Source of the DNA: Cyanoderma ruficeps
Lineage: Eukaryota; Chordata; Aves; Passeriformes; Timaliidae
Reading direction: 5' to 3'
NCBI GenBank assembly: GCA_008694505.1
Contig: VZDJ01007747.1
Span: 31,997,039 to 32,061,038, forward strand
DNA: 64,000 nt
The notes below the pieces were generated by a model. The model did not search any database. It was not told where the DNA came from and saw only the letters and a list, made by a program, of their open reading frames with translations. Position 1 is the stretch's first letter. Each line of letters starts with the position of its first letter. The translations under genes and the position numbers were made by a program. Shown one piece after another: positions 27,715 to 39,130 of the stretch.

Positions 27715-28330
27715 ACTCCTCTTTATAGCAGTCTTTTCATATGAGGACTGTCATCATGTTCCCTGTGAGCTTCTTCTGTCTTATACAAAACACAGCCACA
27801 TCCTTTTACCTTTCTTCCTTTGAGTGTTTTTCAGTTGGTTGGTTTGTTTGTTGGCATGTGTCTTTAAACTCATTGATTCCTGTGGTTCTCAACTAATTCC
27901 TTTAAGAGTGGGTGGCCCCAACTTGGCCACAGTACTCTAGAAGTGGACAGACTATTCCAGTTGAAGTTTTGCTAGAGATGTGTTTGCTGGAGAGGAAGGG
28001 TATTGTATCTAAGACATTTCCCTTATTTCCAAGACTAATTGATTGCTGACATGTTTGCTTATGATCTGGACCATTTTCTGCAATACTGCTTAGCCAGTTA
28101 TTCCCTCTTTTTTTTTTTTTTTTTTTTTTTTATTTCTGTCCATTCACTTTATTGAATTGCACCTTCATTTCAGATCATTTCTCCAATCTAGTAAAATAAT
28201 TTTGAATTCCAATTCTGTTCTGCAAGATACCTGCATCCTTTCAAGTGTGATTTCATGTACTGACTTTTTACATCAGTCCATGTTTCCTTCCAAGTCATTA
28301 AACAAAGATAAAGGAATTTGGAGAAAATGC
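27715..28330 (-). mobile_element. Old CR1-family LINE fragment (antisense)
   Basis: Diverged copy read in reverse complement. Recognisable blocks in order: 'gaggactgtcatcatgttcc' (27742), 'ccaacttggccacagtactc', 'gatctggaccattttctgcaatactgc' near 28064, 'agccagttattccc', 'gaattgcaccttcatttcagatcatttctcca', and 'aattttgaattccaattctgtt'. These follow the order of old amniote CR1 copies. A T-run of 24 nt (28108-28131) has expanded inside it. Coding capacity is gone; borders are approximate. Confidence 0.75.
28108..28131 (+). repeat. Poly-T tract (24 nt) inside the old CR1 copy
   Basis: Homopolymer run located at a naturally T-rich point of the CR1 fragment; probably slippage rather than a separate insertion. 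Confidence 0.9.
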
Positions 28331-31300
28331 CATAGTCTCAGTTGGCCTCATATTCCAGTCACAAGATTTATCACAGGCAAGTGGAAAAGCCTCATTTAGG
28401 TTGCAGACTCTTAAACATGTAAGTGTGTAAGTTGTAAAGAAGAACCCAGCTTGTGAACCCATATGGGAACGTACAGGACTTTTAGACGAAGGGGGGGAAA
28501 GAACATCATCACACAAAATCTGATTACCTATGCCAAAGAAATCAGTCAGGAAAAAATATGGAAACAGTATGATTCCATTTATTTGGAGACCCTATTCAGA
28601 ATTGAGCCATGCTTCAAATTACAAATAATACCAGGGGTGGAGGGAATCAGAGGGAACAATGACAGTTGTAGAAGAAGTCGTTTTGCAGCTTGGGTACAGC
28701 AGCACGGCATCTTCACTTCTGACCCAACTTGCTGGCTGTCTCTGCCCTCTTCTCTCCTGTGACCTATTCCTTAAGTTTATTTTAATACAAAATATTTTTA
28801 GAGAATTAATTTTTTTTTTGTTATGTTTAGGCCATTATTTCAATGTTTGAGCATGTGAGTGCACTACGTGAAAAGAGGTTGCCATGGTAATTTCTCATTA
28901 TTGTTGAATAGAAAAATAATTACTCTGGCAAAATCCCCCGTAACCTGTCAAAGCATAAGTTAAAGATGCCGGAGGGCAGCCTTGCCTTCACCATCCCCTT
29001 TTTGCAAAAAAAAAAAAAAAAAAANAAAAAAAAAAAAAAGATTTCTTTTTTTTTTAATAACTGGAACCTATTTTGGTTTGGCTGGGGATACCTCATTTGC
29101 TTTTGTTCACATTTGGCTTTGAGATGTGGGCCCACCTGTGACAAGGGTGGGGCAGAAAATTAATCAGCAAAGCATTTCCAAGGTTGACAGGATTTATATA
29201 CTCTTTTTTAAGGTAGGGTTTTCTTTCTGGGGGTGGGGTGTTGCATTTTATATTTTTCCTTCTTCCTCATCCAAAATATGCAAAAGCTTAAGATAAAGAC
29301 CTTGGACTGTATTCAAACTGTGAGAGAGTCTGGATATTTCATCTAACTGGGGAAGGACTCCACTGTAATTCCATTTCCACATTTTCCTTGCTTTCAAGAC
29401 TTCTTGGGAGCCAGTGTGAGTGCAGATATGTGTGTGTAGTTTTGAAGTGAGGCCTTGCACTTTCCCTGCTCCTCTCTATCTTTCCCATGTGCAGTTACAT
29501 CCTGGCTATGTGATGCTCTCCTTTTTGTTCCCATGTCATTGGATGCTGCACGAGTAGCTCCAGTGATACTCAACTACTGCATTAACAAGAGCTGCAAATA
29601 TGGTGTGTAGCACTGCTGAAATTTTTCCCTTCACTCTTCCTTCCCTATGACAAGTATGTCCAAAATGTTAAATGGTACTGCACCCTCTCTTTAGTCAAAT
29701 GGCAGAGAGTGAGAGCTCATAGCTACTTGTTGGACAATGCACTTTGTATGGGCTTGTAATGCAATTTCCCAGGCTGGGCTGAGTGCAGGGCCCAGTGCAG
29801 AGGTGTGTTGAACACCTATATATATGTTTCATGCTTACCACTGTGTATTTCATGTTTATTGTTGTGGCTGCTTGGCTACTCAATGCAGCAGTGTTTGCAC
29901 ATGGGAGCACTCATAGGGTTTGCACCAGGAAAGAACAACAGCTCTCTGTGACAGCAGATTTCTGAGATGTGGGGACAGCTTTGATACCTCTTTGTGTGAC
30001 TGAATGGCAGGGCTGTATGGTCCTGTCACTGCCAGGTGGGATGAGCCTTGGCAGAGAAAGTGTTTTACAGGCTCTGACTCAGACAAGAAGTCTCTCTAGG
30101 GTCTCTGGTAGGAACCAGATTGTTAAAACCTGTCCTTACCATTTCTCTATTGGACGCTTGACAAAAAAATCAAAATGAAATTGAGAGGCAGGAAGTATAC
30201 CTTGTTTAACATTTTGGAGTGAAATCCAAAAGTAACATCATCAGGAAATACAGCAGCAGAACTAAAATCCCCAGATTGCTCTGCATGTGTACATAATGAA
30301 TATGATAGATGCATATTTTCTTTTAAATTGGAATTTTATCTCAGGATTTTTGTCCTGTGAAACAGACAAATGTTTTCTGGCGTAGATCTATATTGCTCAG
30401 GCATTAAGAGCTCAGGCCTCACTATGCTGAGTGAACCTGGCCTTGCACACTGGAAAGGAAGGTGCTGTGAGTGGTATAAAGTGGCTCTGAGGAGTGCAGC
30501 CGGGGCACCTTCAGAAGTGTAATTCCAGCTTTGTTACTGACCTTGTGTGCTACAAGTGATTTAAGTCTTGGGGCCTCAAATGAGCAGAAGAGACTGAACC
30601 AAAAATTGCTAATCCAGCTATTAAATGTATCCGTAGCTTTTGAATGAAACATTTGGTGGGTTTTGTGTTGCCCAACTTCTGTGAAAACCCCTGCAAGATG
30701 GACCACTTGCTCAGGTGTTAGACATTGAGGTTTGGGTGCCAGTTGTTGATCATCCAGGTCAGTGCCTGGTTCAATTTTTAAAGTAAAGAAACTACCAGTA
30801 GTGCTGTGTTGGTATGTGCTTTACATTGTTCACTATTTTAATAATTACCATGTTCCAGCTATGTGTATTACTGTAAGTCTAAGCATGCACAAGTCATCTT
30901 AACATATTTTTTTCACTTCTTGTACCACACTTAAAAGTAAAGATTTCTCACAACAATTACATTTAAGTAACTAGCAGGCATTTAATCAACTTGAAGTAGG
31001 ATTGTATTTATATTAAATACATTGGAGTAGAATGGCCATTATATCTAGTTTTTAAATAACTTTCTTGTCATCTTGTGCTGATGATGAGGTTAGCATTATA
31101 GAATTAAGTACTGAGGGATTTTTCATTTCTAGGACCAAGCATTTGAGACACACAGAAAAGGAGGGAAAACTCATAATTGCTTTATTTACAACTGATTTAT
31201 AAAACCATATCTAACATTTGGGGAAAAAAAGTTATGGAAAAGAAAATTTTTACATATTTAATATGTTGAATAAAATGAAAGACAGTTTCTTATACAGTAA

Positions 31301-31478
31301 ATTAAACACTTCAGATGTTTTCCTAAATTAGAACTAGAACTTTATCTAGGAAAATTTGTTTGAAATATCATATAGACATCTGCACCCCAAAACCATAGGT
31401 GAAGAAGCCAAACTAGGTGTGATCCTGTTGAATTTCTTTTACAACAGATGAGCATATTTTCATTTTGCCTCCTGTTAA
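28331..31478. other. Intronic stretch leading to the LDB2 exon
   Basis: Apart from an A-run with an ambiguous base at 29025, no repeat family or coding homology is recognised. Sequence is AT-rich with a slightly GC-richer part at 29.4-30.1 kb. Confidence 0.5.
29006..29039 (+). repeat. Poly-A tract with one N
   Basis: 34 positions of A with a single N at 29025. The N marks length uncertainty or an assembly join in a homopolymer. Confidence 0.9.
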
Positions 31479-31479
31479 G

Positions 31480-31501
31480 TGAATGATCTGTTGCTTCCTA
31501 G
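31480..31501 (+). promoter_or_regulatory. LDB2: 3' splice site (acceptor) of the LDB2 exon
   Basis: A short pyrimidine-rich stretch (TGTTGCTTCC) runs into TAG immediately before the first exon codon. The AG at 31500-31501 is the only nearby acceptor that keeps the LDB2 frame. A second AG two codons into the exon would delete conserved residues. Confidence 0.85.
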
Positions 31502-31604
31502 GATAGTGACAACCTCTGGTGGGATGCCTTTGCAACTGAATTTTTTGAAGATGATGCAACCTTAACACTTTCATTTTGTTTGGAAGATGGACCAAAGCGA
31601 TACA
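31502..31604 (+). CDS. LDB2: LDB2 internal coding exon (LIM domain-binding protein 2)
   Basis: Internal exon of 103 bp: 34 complete codons plus the first base of a 35th. Read from GAT at 31502 it gives a peptide that begins DSDNLWWDAFATEFFEDDAT and ends with FCLEDGPKRY. The split codon starts with A, fitting the Thr that follows KRY in the family. An in-frame TAG (31499-31501) forms the acceptor, preceded by a pyrimidine-rich stretch; the donor is GTAAGA at 31605-31610. The 5' boundary is phase 0 and the 3' boundary phase 1. As recalled, ATEFF and DDATLTLSF are LDB2 residues, whereas LDB1 has TTEFF and DDAMLTITF. The segment corresponds to about residues 45-78, at the start of the conserved N-terminal self-association region. 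LDB2 is a nuclear adaptor that dimerises and, through a C-terminal LIM-interaction domain not in this window, bridges LIM-homeodomain and LMO factors. There is no frameshift or stop, and intact splice sites argue against a processed pseudogene. The exon is confident; transcript structure is inferred. Confidence 0.95.
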
Positions 31605-31610
31605 GTAAGA
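31605..31610 (+). promoter_or_regulatory. LDB2: 5' splice site (donor) of the LDB2 exon
   Basis: GTAAGA follows the exon directly and fits the U1 consensus well (GTRAG). It splits a codon after its first base. Reading through into the intron reaches a stop within about ten codons, consistent with a true exon end. Confidence 0.88.
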
Positions 31611-34600
31611 AATGTATATTCTTTGTTCTAATATTGAGTATGAGTTTTTAAAAGCAGTTTATCTGTACAAGACAGATGCAGTCCTGGCAACAACAAAGTC
31701 ACTTGTGTATATTCAGTGACTATTAAGTTACATTAAAGAATTCCATGAATTGGGAATCCATTTTTTATGGAATTCCTCTGAGCTTTATTACATGAAAATA
31801 AATTATTTCCTAGTGGAATGAAACAAATAATAAAATATAATCTTTGGAATTTTTAAAATTCATTAATGTGCTTTGTGACTGTGCTTGCACTCTTTGGTAA
31901 TTTGTCTTCTGCAAAAATTCAAGTGTTAAGTCTTGTGGGCAAAATTGTTCGCAGAAAGGGAACTTTGTAGCAAATATCAGTATTTTTGCTGGAAAGGCTT
32001 CCAAAATTAAAGAGGGATCAAAAAACCCAGCAAATTAAAATCTATATCCTTGCTGATGTAGATAATTATTATTCCATCAACTGTGTGGATCTGTGTTGCC
32101 TGCACACATTAAGGACCAGCCTTGGATGCTGTCTGAGCAGCAGTGGAAATCTAGAATACTCTCAATCAAGCACTAAATGAAAGCTTGAATATAAGTGAAG
32201 CAGTGAATAAACCTGATGGCATTGGAATCCATTGCCTGCATACGCTGAGAAGCAAAAAGGGATAAAATTCATCAAACAAATTGTTTGAAGTGAATAATTC
32301 ACTCAGCTTTAGCACCAAGCAATAGAGAGAGAAGTAAACATTGAAAAACTGCATTGCCGATTGTTTGACTCCATTCAGAGTGACCCCTGCTTCATGGTGA
32401 CAGATTGTGCTCTCTACTTAATGTTCTGAATCTTGCAAGGTTCTTCTTTTTCATGAGAGTGACTGATTGTCAGCATATCACTCACATACTTCTAATTCCT
32501 ATTATCAATTATCTCAGGTATTTATTTGACAAGTGTTACCTTCTTCTGGAGAAAAAATAACAACCTCTTTGAATGCACATTTCTGAGATTAGTGTTGACA
32601 GAATTACAGTTTCTTGCCTTTCAAAGCAAGTGATAACTCTCTAAAGGTCCTCAAATTACAGCCTATAGCAACGTTGGCAACAGCTGATCTGTCCTGATTA
32701 GGTTGAGTCAACTTGTCAGATATCAGATTTGCTAGTTGTGTTATCAGTCCAGAAGGCACAGATATATCAGCAAAAAAGCAATTAATGTCCAGTTAGATCA
32801 GAGGGAGTTGTGATTCTGGAAAATAGTGCTGCATATGAAAGGGTTTGTCAACGTGTAAAATACTCCTGTTGTCACAAATGCTTGATAATGGTTGTATTGT
32901 CTGTAACTGGGGCAGTTTGGTATGGTGTAATACTGTGACTCTTAGCACTGTTGCTGGTAAGAATGATTTAAAGATCAAGTTACTGTAATCATGCTTTTAA
33001 AAGTGACTAGTGCATAGAATTTTTCCACTGGTTTTAATTTCTGACCTCTGCACAAACTGTTGTTGCTTTTGGTTTAGTCTCAGCATCTGGAATTGAAGCT
33101 CCACATTTAAGGCTCTTTGCTGTTAATTCATATTTTCTTTACTTTGTTAGTTAATATTTATGTAATACTGGACTACAGTTTTAGTGGTGTTTTTTGACAT
33201 GAGTAGTATTCCAACTCAGTGAAACTCTGAAGAGCATGATTATGGCTGTTCCAGTTTGAGACTTCCACTCCTTTCTGAGAAGGCTTTGAGAGCATTCCTT
33301 AGGCCTCTGTGCTGCCCAAGTCCCTGCTTGGGGACACCTTCGACATTGCTTGCGGTGGCTGCAGAGTGGAGGTTGCATATTAAGAGTAGCTCTCTCTTCC
33401 TAGCTGGGAACTTTGTGTCCAAAACCATGTCCAGGAGTTCAGAACAGAAAAGTCTGCTCCCCTTACAGGTCTCTGTTTTGCTTGCCCAAGCCATGCTCAT
33501 GCTCTGCTATTCTCTTATGGATGCTCTTGTCATCTCCCAAAACCCGTAACATCCAGTGCCTCCATTCCAAACTGGTGAAATTGCTGACCAGGGGCTGTGG
33601 CTCCTGTTGGTTGGATATGGCACATGGTTGCAGCACCAAATATGGAGTTTTGAAAGCGGTGAAACAAAAGTGCCCTTTTCTTCATCTGTGCTGTCTCCAG
33701 CAAGACACCTGCCTCCTTGCCTAGTGTGTATGCTCTTTAGGATGGAGAGGGCATTAAACACACTGGAACTCACAGAGAGGAAAGAGAAAAGACAAATTGT
33801 TTGTTCTTACTCTTGCAGGCACAGACAGTAATGGAGGGAGCCAAGATAAGGCCCAGGAAAAGAGAAAAGGCATCCTTTGAGAAGTTGTTTATAAAGTTGA
33901 AAGTGATGAAAGATGCTGACCCCTTGCCTTTGCTCTAGGACTCAGGTCAAAATTGCCTGCCTTTGACTTGCTTCAGCTTGTGAGAGCTTTGCTTACTTCT
34001 CTGACATTGGTTGTGGCCACCACCTCTTCTTTTTTTTTTTCCTTTGGGCAATGGTTACCTTCTTCTGCGAACTGAAATATTCTCTTTTGGAACAAACAAA
34101 TTCTAAAAAACCCTTTGTATGTGTGCGTGTGTTGAAAGGACAAAAACTTTTTGGCTGTCCATGACCCCATTTTTCTCTGGGTTATGGCAATTCCCAGTCC
34201 ATTTCCCTCCTTCTCAGGGGCTATCCAGAACTTGTGTTAAGCCATCAGAGACATGAAGAAGCATGCTGTTTTGCCCCAGGTTCCTTCTTCAAAGCCCCTT
34301 GAGAATGTTGTGGGAGGCTGCTGGGAACTAATCTTGAGTGCAGTTCCCAAATTCATTTGGGGGCTTTTTTCCTGTGATTGCTTTAAACTTTTCCTTTCTG
34401 TGAGTTTTGTATGGCCTGTTTCCCAGCTGGCTCTCTCTGCCCTCTGCTCTTACCTGAATAGTCCAATTCCACAGCCAATGCAAATGTTCAGAGTAGGCCC
34501 GTAAATTAGTGTAAGTGGCAGAAGATTTTTTTAAAAAATTAATTTTGTTTGCCTCCCCTTTTAACTTTTGATATACCATTTTGTCCAATGGATTGTAAGG

Positions 34601-35554
34601 CTTGTGAACTCACCTTTTATTTTTGTCTCAGAAAACAAAGTTGCTTATTTACTTTCATGGTCCAAACCTGAATCTTTATGAAGAGCACAAAATATATTTA
34701 GGTCTTTCATTCACATTACCACGTTTTACAGCACTCCTCTCTATACTGAGAAAAACAGTTTTCTTCCCTTTGCTGTTCTCAATGTTTCTCCTCAACTGTC
34801 AGGTCTGAGTTTCTTTCATTTGTAGGGAAAAATCGATATGGTGCAAAATGGGGATTTTAAGTCACTGAGTTATGTTTACTTTGCTTCACGTCAGGCAACA
34901 CTATGTACTGATATTCGAGCTAGCTTTAAATGTCCCTATATCTGCACGGCACAGCATGTAAAGATACTTATTTATGCCCTGGGAAGAGCAGAGGTTTGTT
35001 AGTTCAGTGATCCACCAGTGTTAATTAATTTGATTGCTGGGTTTGTTAGACCTAGACCTAGTTATCTGTGCAGAATGATACTCTGCCTTGGAAAGATGTG
35101 ACTTGAAAGCCCAGCTTAACTTTTTCATGCAGAGATTCTGTGTCAGACCAGAAATAGCTGCTGTGCTCATCTTTGCAGCTCTTTTTGTCTTTCTTGGGTA
35201 TTTGATTTCTGTAGATGCAAGAACTTTACCTTCTGCAATCCTTTTTCCCTGGCACAGCATTCCAGAAAGAATATTCTATCTTCTTTCAAACAGCCACTGA
35301 AAATATGTTTTTCTCCTATTTGCTTATACCCCTCAGCTATTCTTTTGGTCTGCTATTATCTATGAACCCTACTCATATTACTGAATTCTATGTGGAAATT
35401 TTAATGAAAACGTTGCAGAAAATAAAGATAGATTTTAAGTTAACTAAGGTGTAAATTTTGCATTTCTCTGGTCTGGCTTTTTGGCTACCCTGAGATGGAG
35501 AGGAACCTCACATATTCCAGTGCTTAAAGACAAGGAAAAATTCCCAAAAACAGA
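31605..35554. other. Intronic stretch 3' of the exon, with a GC-richer block
   Basis: Contains a GC-richer block at about 33240-33830 with open frames of 86-103 codons on both strands. No protein family, LTR ends or poly-A tail could be recognised, so it stays unclassified. Confidence 0.45.
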
Positions 35555-35654
35555 GATGCTACATTGAATTATAGTCAACAGAAATTGAATTATGATGCTA
35601 CATTGAAATATAGTTAACAGAAATTATGCTGCATTGAATTATAGTCGACAGAAA
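35555..35654 (+). repeat. Minisatellite, three units of about 30-39 bp
   Basis: Three head-to-tail copies of a unit like GATGCTACATTGAATTATAG + TCAACAGAAATT. Copies start at 35555, 35594 and about 35626. The first carries an extra GAATTAT and the others are shorter with a few substitutions (ATAGTTAACAG, ATAGTCGACAG). Confidence 0.9.
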
Positions 35655-36702
35655 CGAAGAAGTAAACACATGAAGTTCATTCTATAGTGAGAGCAAAAAG
35701 AAATTTTCTTTAATATATTATGCCCTGATTTGTTTGTTCAAGAAATAAACAGGATTTAAACAAAACTGAAAAAAGAAAATATGCCTAATGGAGCAGAATT
35801 TTTGTTTCCTTGTTGTGGATAAAGCATTCATTTCCTGTTAAGAGGCTTCTATCCCCGTAAAAGAGTAAATACTAGACTCTGATCCATTGTTGCCCAGGTT
35901 CTTTGTTTCTCAGAGACAAAATATTTCCCGAACAGATAAGAGAAACAAGTTTGATTGACAGCTCTTAGCAGAGTCTCATCAGCTGCTGTGCTGACAGCCT
36001 GGTGATGCGCACTGTGCTGATGTGGTAGGGACTGACAGGTGATTGACAGCCCAAGACTGTGGAGACAGGAAAGATGAAGCATGCTCAGTAAGAATAATGT
36101 GCAGTGTTTATGCAGCACTGCAGAGGATAGGAGCTAGAAAGTTAACTCTTTCAGGGAAAGTGCTACTTTAATGCATAATGAATGCAGTTGCCACTGTACA
36201 GAAAATTAGAGGTTGTCTATGTTTTTCTTCTGTTCACTAAATGATTTCTGTCCATGGAGGAGCTATAATACTGTGAGGAAGCAAAAGCATGAGTGATTAC
36301 ATTTGTAGCTGTAAAAAAATTTCATGTGTGGTAGATATGATGGAGTCCTCAAAATGGATTTATTTAAGCCTATAGATGTAGAATATATTGAGAATTTCAG
36401 GCACTTTTTATAGGCTTTCATCTCCCAATTTTATATGGCATTGCATAATGTTACACAGTAGAAATTTCAAAAGGAACAATTTGAGCTCTTTGCTCTTCCT
36501 ATCCCTAGGAAAATATAGTGATTTCAGTTTTATTGTTGCTCTGAATCTGTAGCTGATAATTGAATATGTATTTTCTGTTATAATTTCTACTGCAGTTTGT
36601 GTTTGGAATGTACAAGGTAACAATACCATGCTTTGAATTCTGTGCCTTTTTTTTAATTTTCTCTATTTGGCTCATGAACCCTGTTTTGATTTTTCCTCAT
36701 TT

Positions 36703-36732
36703 CTAGCTAGCTAGCTAGCTAGCTAGCTAGCT

Positions 36733-36734
<2 letters not shown>
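36703..36734. repeat. (CTAG)8 tetranucleotide repeat
   Basis: Eight perfect copies of CTAG, 32 nt. CTAG is its own reverse complement, so the whole block is one perfect palindrome. It joins directly to the AAAG tract. Confidence 0.95.
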
Positions 36735-36815
<81 letters not shown>

Positions 36816-36868
36816 AGGAAAAAGAAAGAGAAAGAAAGAAGGAAAGAAAGACAGAAAGAAAGAAAAAA
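36735..36868 (+). repeat. (AAAG)n homopurine microsatellite
   Basis: About 134 nt of AAAG repeats, pure in the first part and interrupted (AAGG, AGAG, ACAG) in the last third. From 36733 to 36851 the + strand is all purine, a run of 119 nt. Confidence 0.95.
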
Positions 36869-37599
36869 GGGTTTACTGGGCAATAGTTTCAGAGTGAACT
36901 TTGGGCCAAGTGGCAAAATCATCAACTTTGAAGTGCTTATCTAAGTTTTTCTGTGTGCCTTTAGAATATATTACATAAGTATATTTTAGATTTTACTACA
37001 AATTATTCAATTAATTACACAGCAAGGAAGCTGCAACAGATTCATTGTGAATTTGTCCCTGTTTTTATAATCTGTGCAATGCAGGTAACTTTATAGCCCT
37101 TTATTGAAAAACTTTTGCAGGGATTAATGATGAAAAGCTACATCTAGTGGGTATTTCTTATAAGCATAGTTTGGGAATAAACAGGGAAAGTTCATCACAC
37201 ATTGCATAACTATTTTCAAAAAGATGGTTTGAGGGGCCAGCATGCTACATTATGTCCCCAGATTTCTCTAAAACTGTCATCTAGCTTCTCTCCTGTAACT
37301 GTCTGAGAGAAAATTAAATTTGCCTAGAGAAACAGATTGTTTTATTTCCAGGAACATCTTCTTTCTTTTTTCCCTTTATTTTTTTTCCCCAAGAAATCAC
37401 AGTCATTAAACATCATTTGAGCAATCAGGTGCAGCAACACAGTAAATTGGCCTAGCTTTGTGAGACAGATTATTCTGTGTGACTCCCTGGTATTCATCTT
37501 TATATACCACTATGCTAGTTTTGGGTTTTTTCAAAGATTCTTGGCAATACTTTTGAATTTAATCTAAGACCATAGGTAAAAATTTCATCAAAATCAGAT

Positions 37600-38060
37600 G
37601 TAAGAGGTCCACAATTCTCTGGATCACCACTAGCCCCTCCATTCTCCACCTAATGATTTCTAATTAACAATTACTTCCTAAAATTGGTGTTTTAAAGAGT
37701 TCTCAATCAATTTTACATATGCCCTATGAAAATTTTAATAAACTTTAGTAAGAATATCAGTAATGCACTAGTAAGTTGAATGCTTTACAGGTGTCTAAGT
37801 GTATCACAGCCATGCACTTATCTTTATCACCCAAACTTTTGTAAGCTCATCAAAGAATAAAATGAGATTTGTTTGACAAGAGCTATTTTGCATAAACCCA
37901 TATTGACTGGCATTAATTACATCCCTTTCACTTCAATCTTTGTCAGTTAAATCCTGTATAATTTTTTTTCACTATTTTGTCTGGATCGATATCAAGCAAG
38001 TGTATTATGTTATGCTGTTCCCTGACTGTAGGTCAGTACAGGAATATCAGTACAGTAGTA
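37600..38060 (-). mobile_element. Probable old CR1-family LINE fragment (antisense)
   Basis: Weak but ordered similarity, in reverse complement, to the old CR1 ORF2 region: 'gagatttgtttgacaagagc' and 'gcataaacccatattgactggc' (about 37862-37913) resemble the family's stretch for 'gatttgttcttgacaaatccatgctggc'. This is followed by a 'tgtctggatcgatatcaagc' block and 'ttccctgactgtaggtcagt'. No intact frame. Borders are uncertain, and the region to 38.6 kb may also belong to it. Confidence 0.5.
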
Positions 38061-38789
38061 GTGGATTTTTAAAATTCCCTCAGTAGTTCTTTTTTTTTTA
38101 AAATTAATATTTTATTAAATTACTTAACACCACATAGAAATGTGAAAAACCCCTTAGAACTACTAATTTCAAAACATTTACTTCTCATAGATACTATTTA
38201 AGATCCATCTTAGTTGCTGATGGACTAGAAAGCACTTTTCACTCAAGATCAACATTCATTCCAAAAGTAGAACAAAAAAGATTCTTATATATTAATGTTG
38301 AAAGTTTCTCTGTTCCCAAATTATATTAAGGTTTGATAAATTTCAAGGTCTTATTTTGTCTAGTTTTTACAGATATGGATTTTTCACTGCCAACTTCAGC
38401 ATCTCATTCTAATATTTTATATTTCATAATATGTTTTTACAGAACATTGCCCCCTTTTTTATCTTTGCTTTTATTTTCTACAGGCATCATAATTATAAGG
38501 ATTTTTTCCCTTCTAATTACTGTCTTCATTTTCCTACTAACTTTTTTTTGCCAAAGTTGTTTTCTTTTTCACATTATAGTTGCATCTTTTAGATATCTTA
38601 GGAAGTCTCTTTAACAGATTCTTAATTTTGATGCATAGTTCTTTTCTGTATTTTCTCCCTATCAGCTGAGCTATGGTGAATACAGTATTCTGAAGCACCA
38701 GCTGTACCTCTCCTACTGACTGGGACTGCCTTTTCTTTGTCTGTACTGAATGCCTGTTTTGGGTGGCATTTGTACAGAAACATGTGATT

Positions 38790-39130
38790 GATGATTGGAG
38801 AGTGTCCAGGGGAAACCAAAAGTCTTGAAATAAGACTTACTAAGAAAAATCAAAGAATTTGAGTTGGTCAGTCTGCAGGAGAGAAGACATGGCAAAAAGG
38901 AAAGAGGAAAATGGGAGATAATAGCAGGGCATATCAAGGAAAGGCATGTGATCAGTTTCCATAGCCATGATGAGTGGGAGAAGAGATGCAAGCCTTAAAT
39001 TGCATTAAAAAAATTTAAAAAATAAAATTGAGGGGTTCACTCTTACCACTGATAAAAATGAGGTGTTTGGAGAGATTCCCTGGGAGGGCTGTGGAGCCTC
39101 CAGTAATCACTGGGGGCTGTCTGACCTTCA
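38790..39130 (+). mobile_element. Probable CR1-family LINE 3' fragment (sense)
   Basis: Read on the + strand, blocks match the 3' end region of CR1 ORF2: 'gagttggtcagtctgcaggagagaaga' (LDB2-sense orientation), a 'gggagataatagcagggcat' segment, and 'ggagagattccctgggagggctgtggagcctccagtaatcactgg' near 39070. These resemble CR1's 'ggctgcccagggaggtggtggagtcacc...tggagg' motif. Diverged and without the terminal 3' repeats. Confidence 0.6.

Larger units (their letters stand above)
1..31501 (+). other. LDB2: LDB2 intron upstream of the exon (partial)
   Basis: Inferred intron: the exon begins with an acceptor and no exon encoding the preceding N-terminal segment (start Met to the Glu before DSDN) was recognised here. 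The intron therefore spans at least 31.5 kb in this window. Its recognisable content is CR1 fragments at about 12.9, 15.3, 23.1 and 27.7 kb and simple repeats, listed separately. LDB2 is known for very long introns in vertebrates, which fits. Orientation and intron status depend on the single exon call. Confidence 0.8.

Noticed and set aside
36731..36925. Minus-strand frame of repeated SFFLSF residues that looks like a membrane protein
   Set aside because: It is the translation of the AAAG microsatellite.
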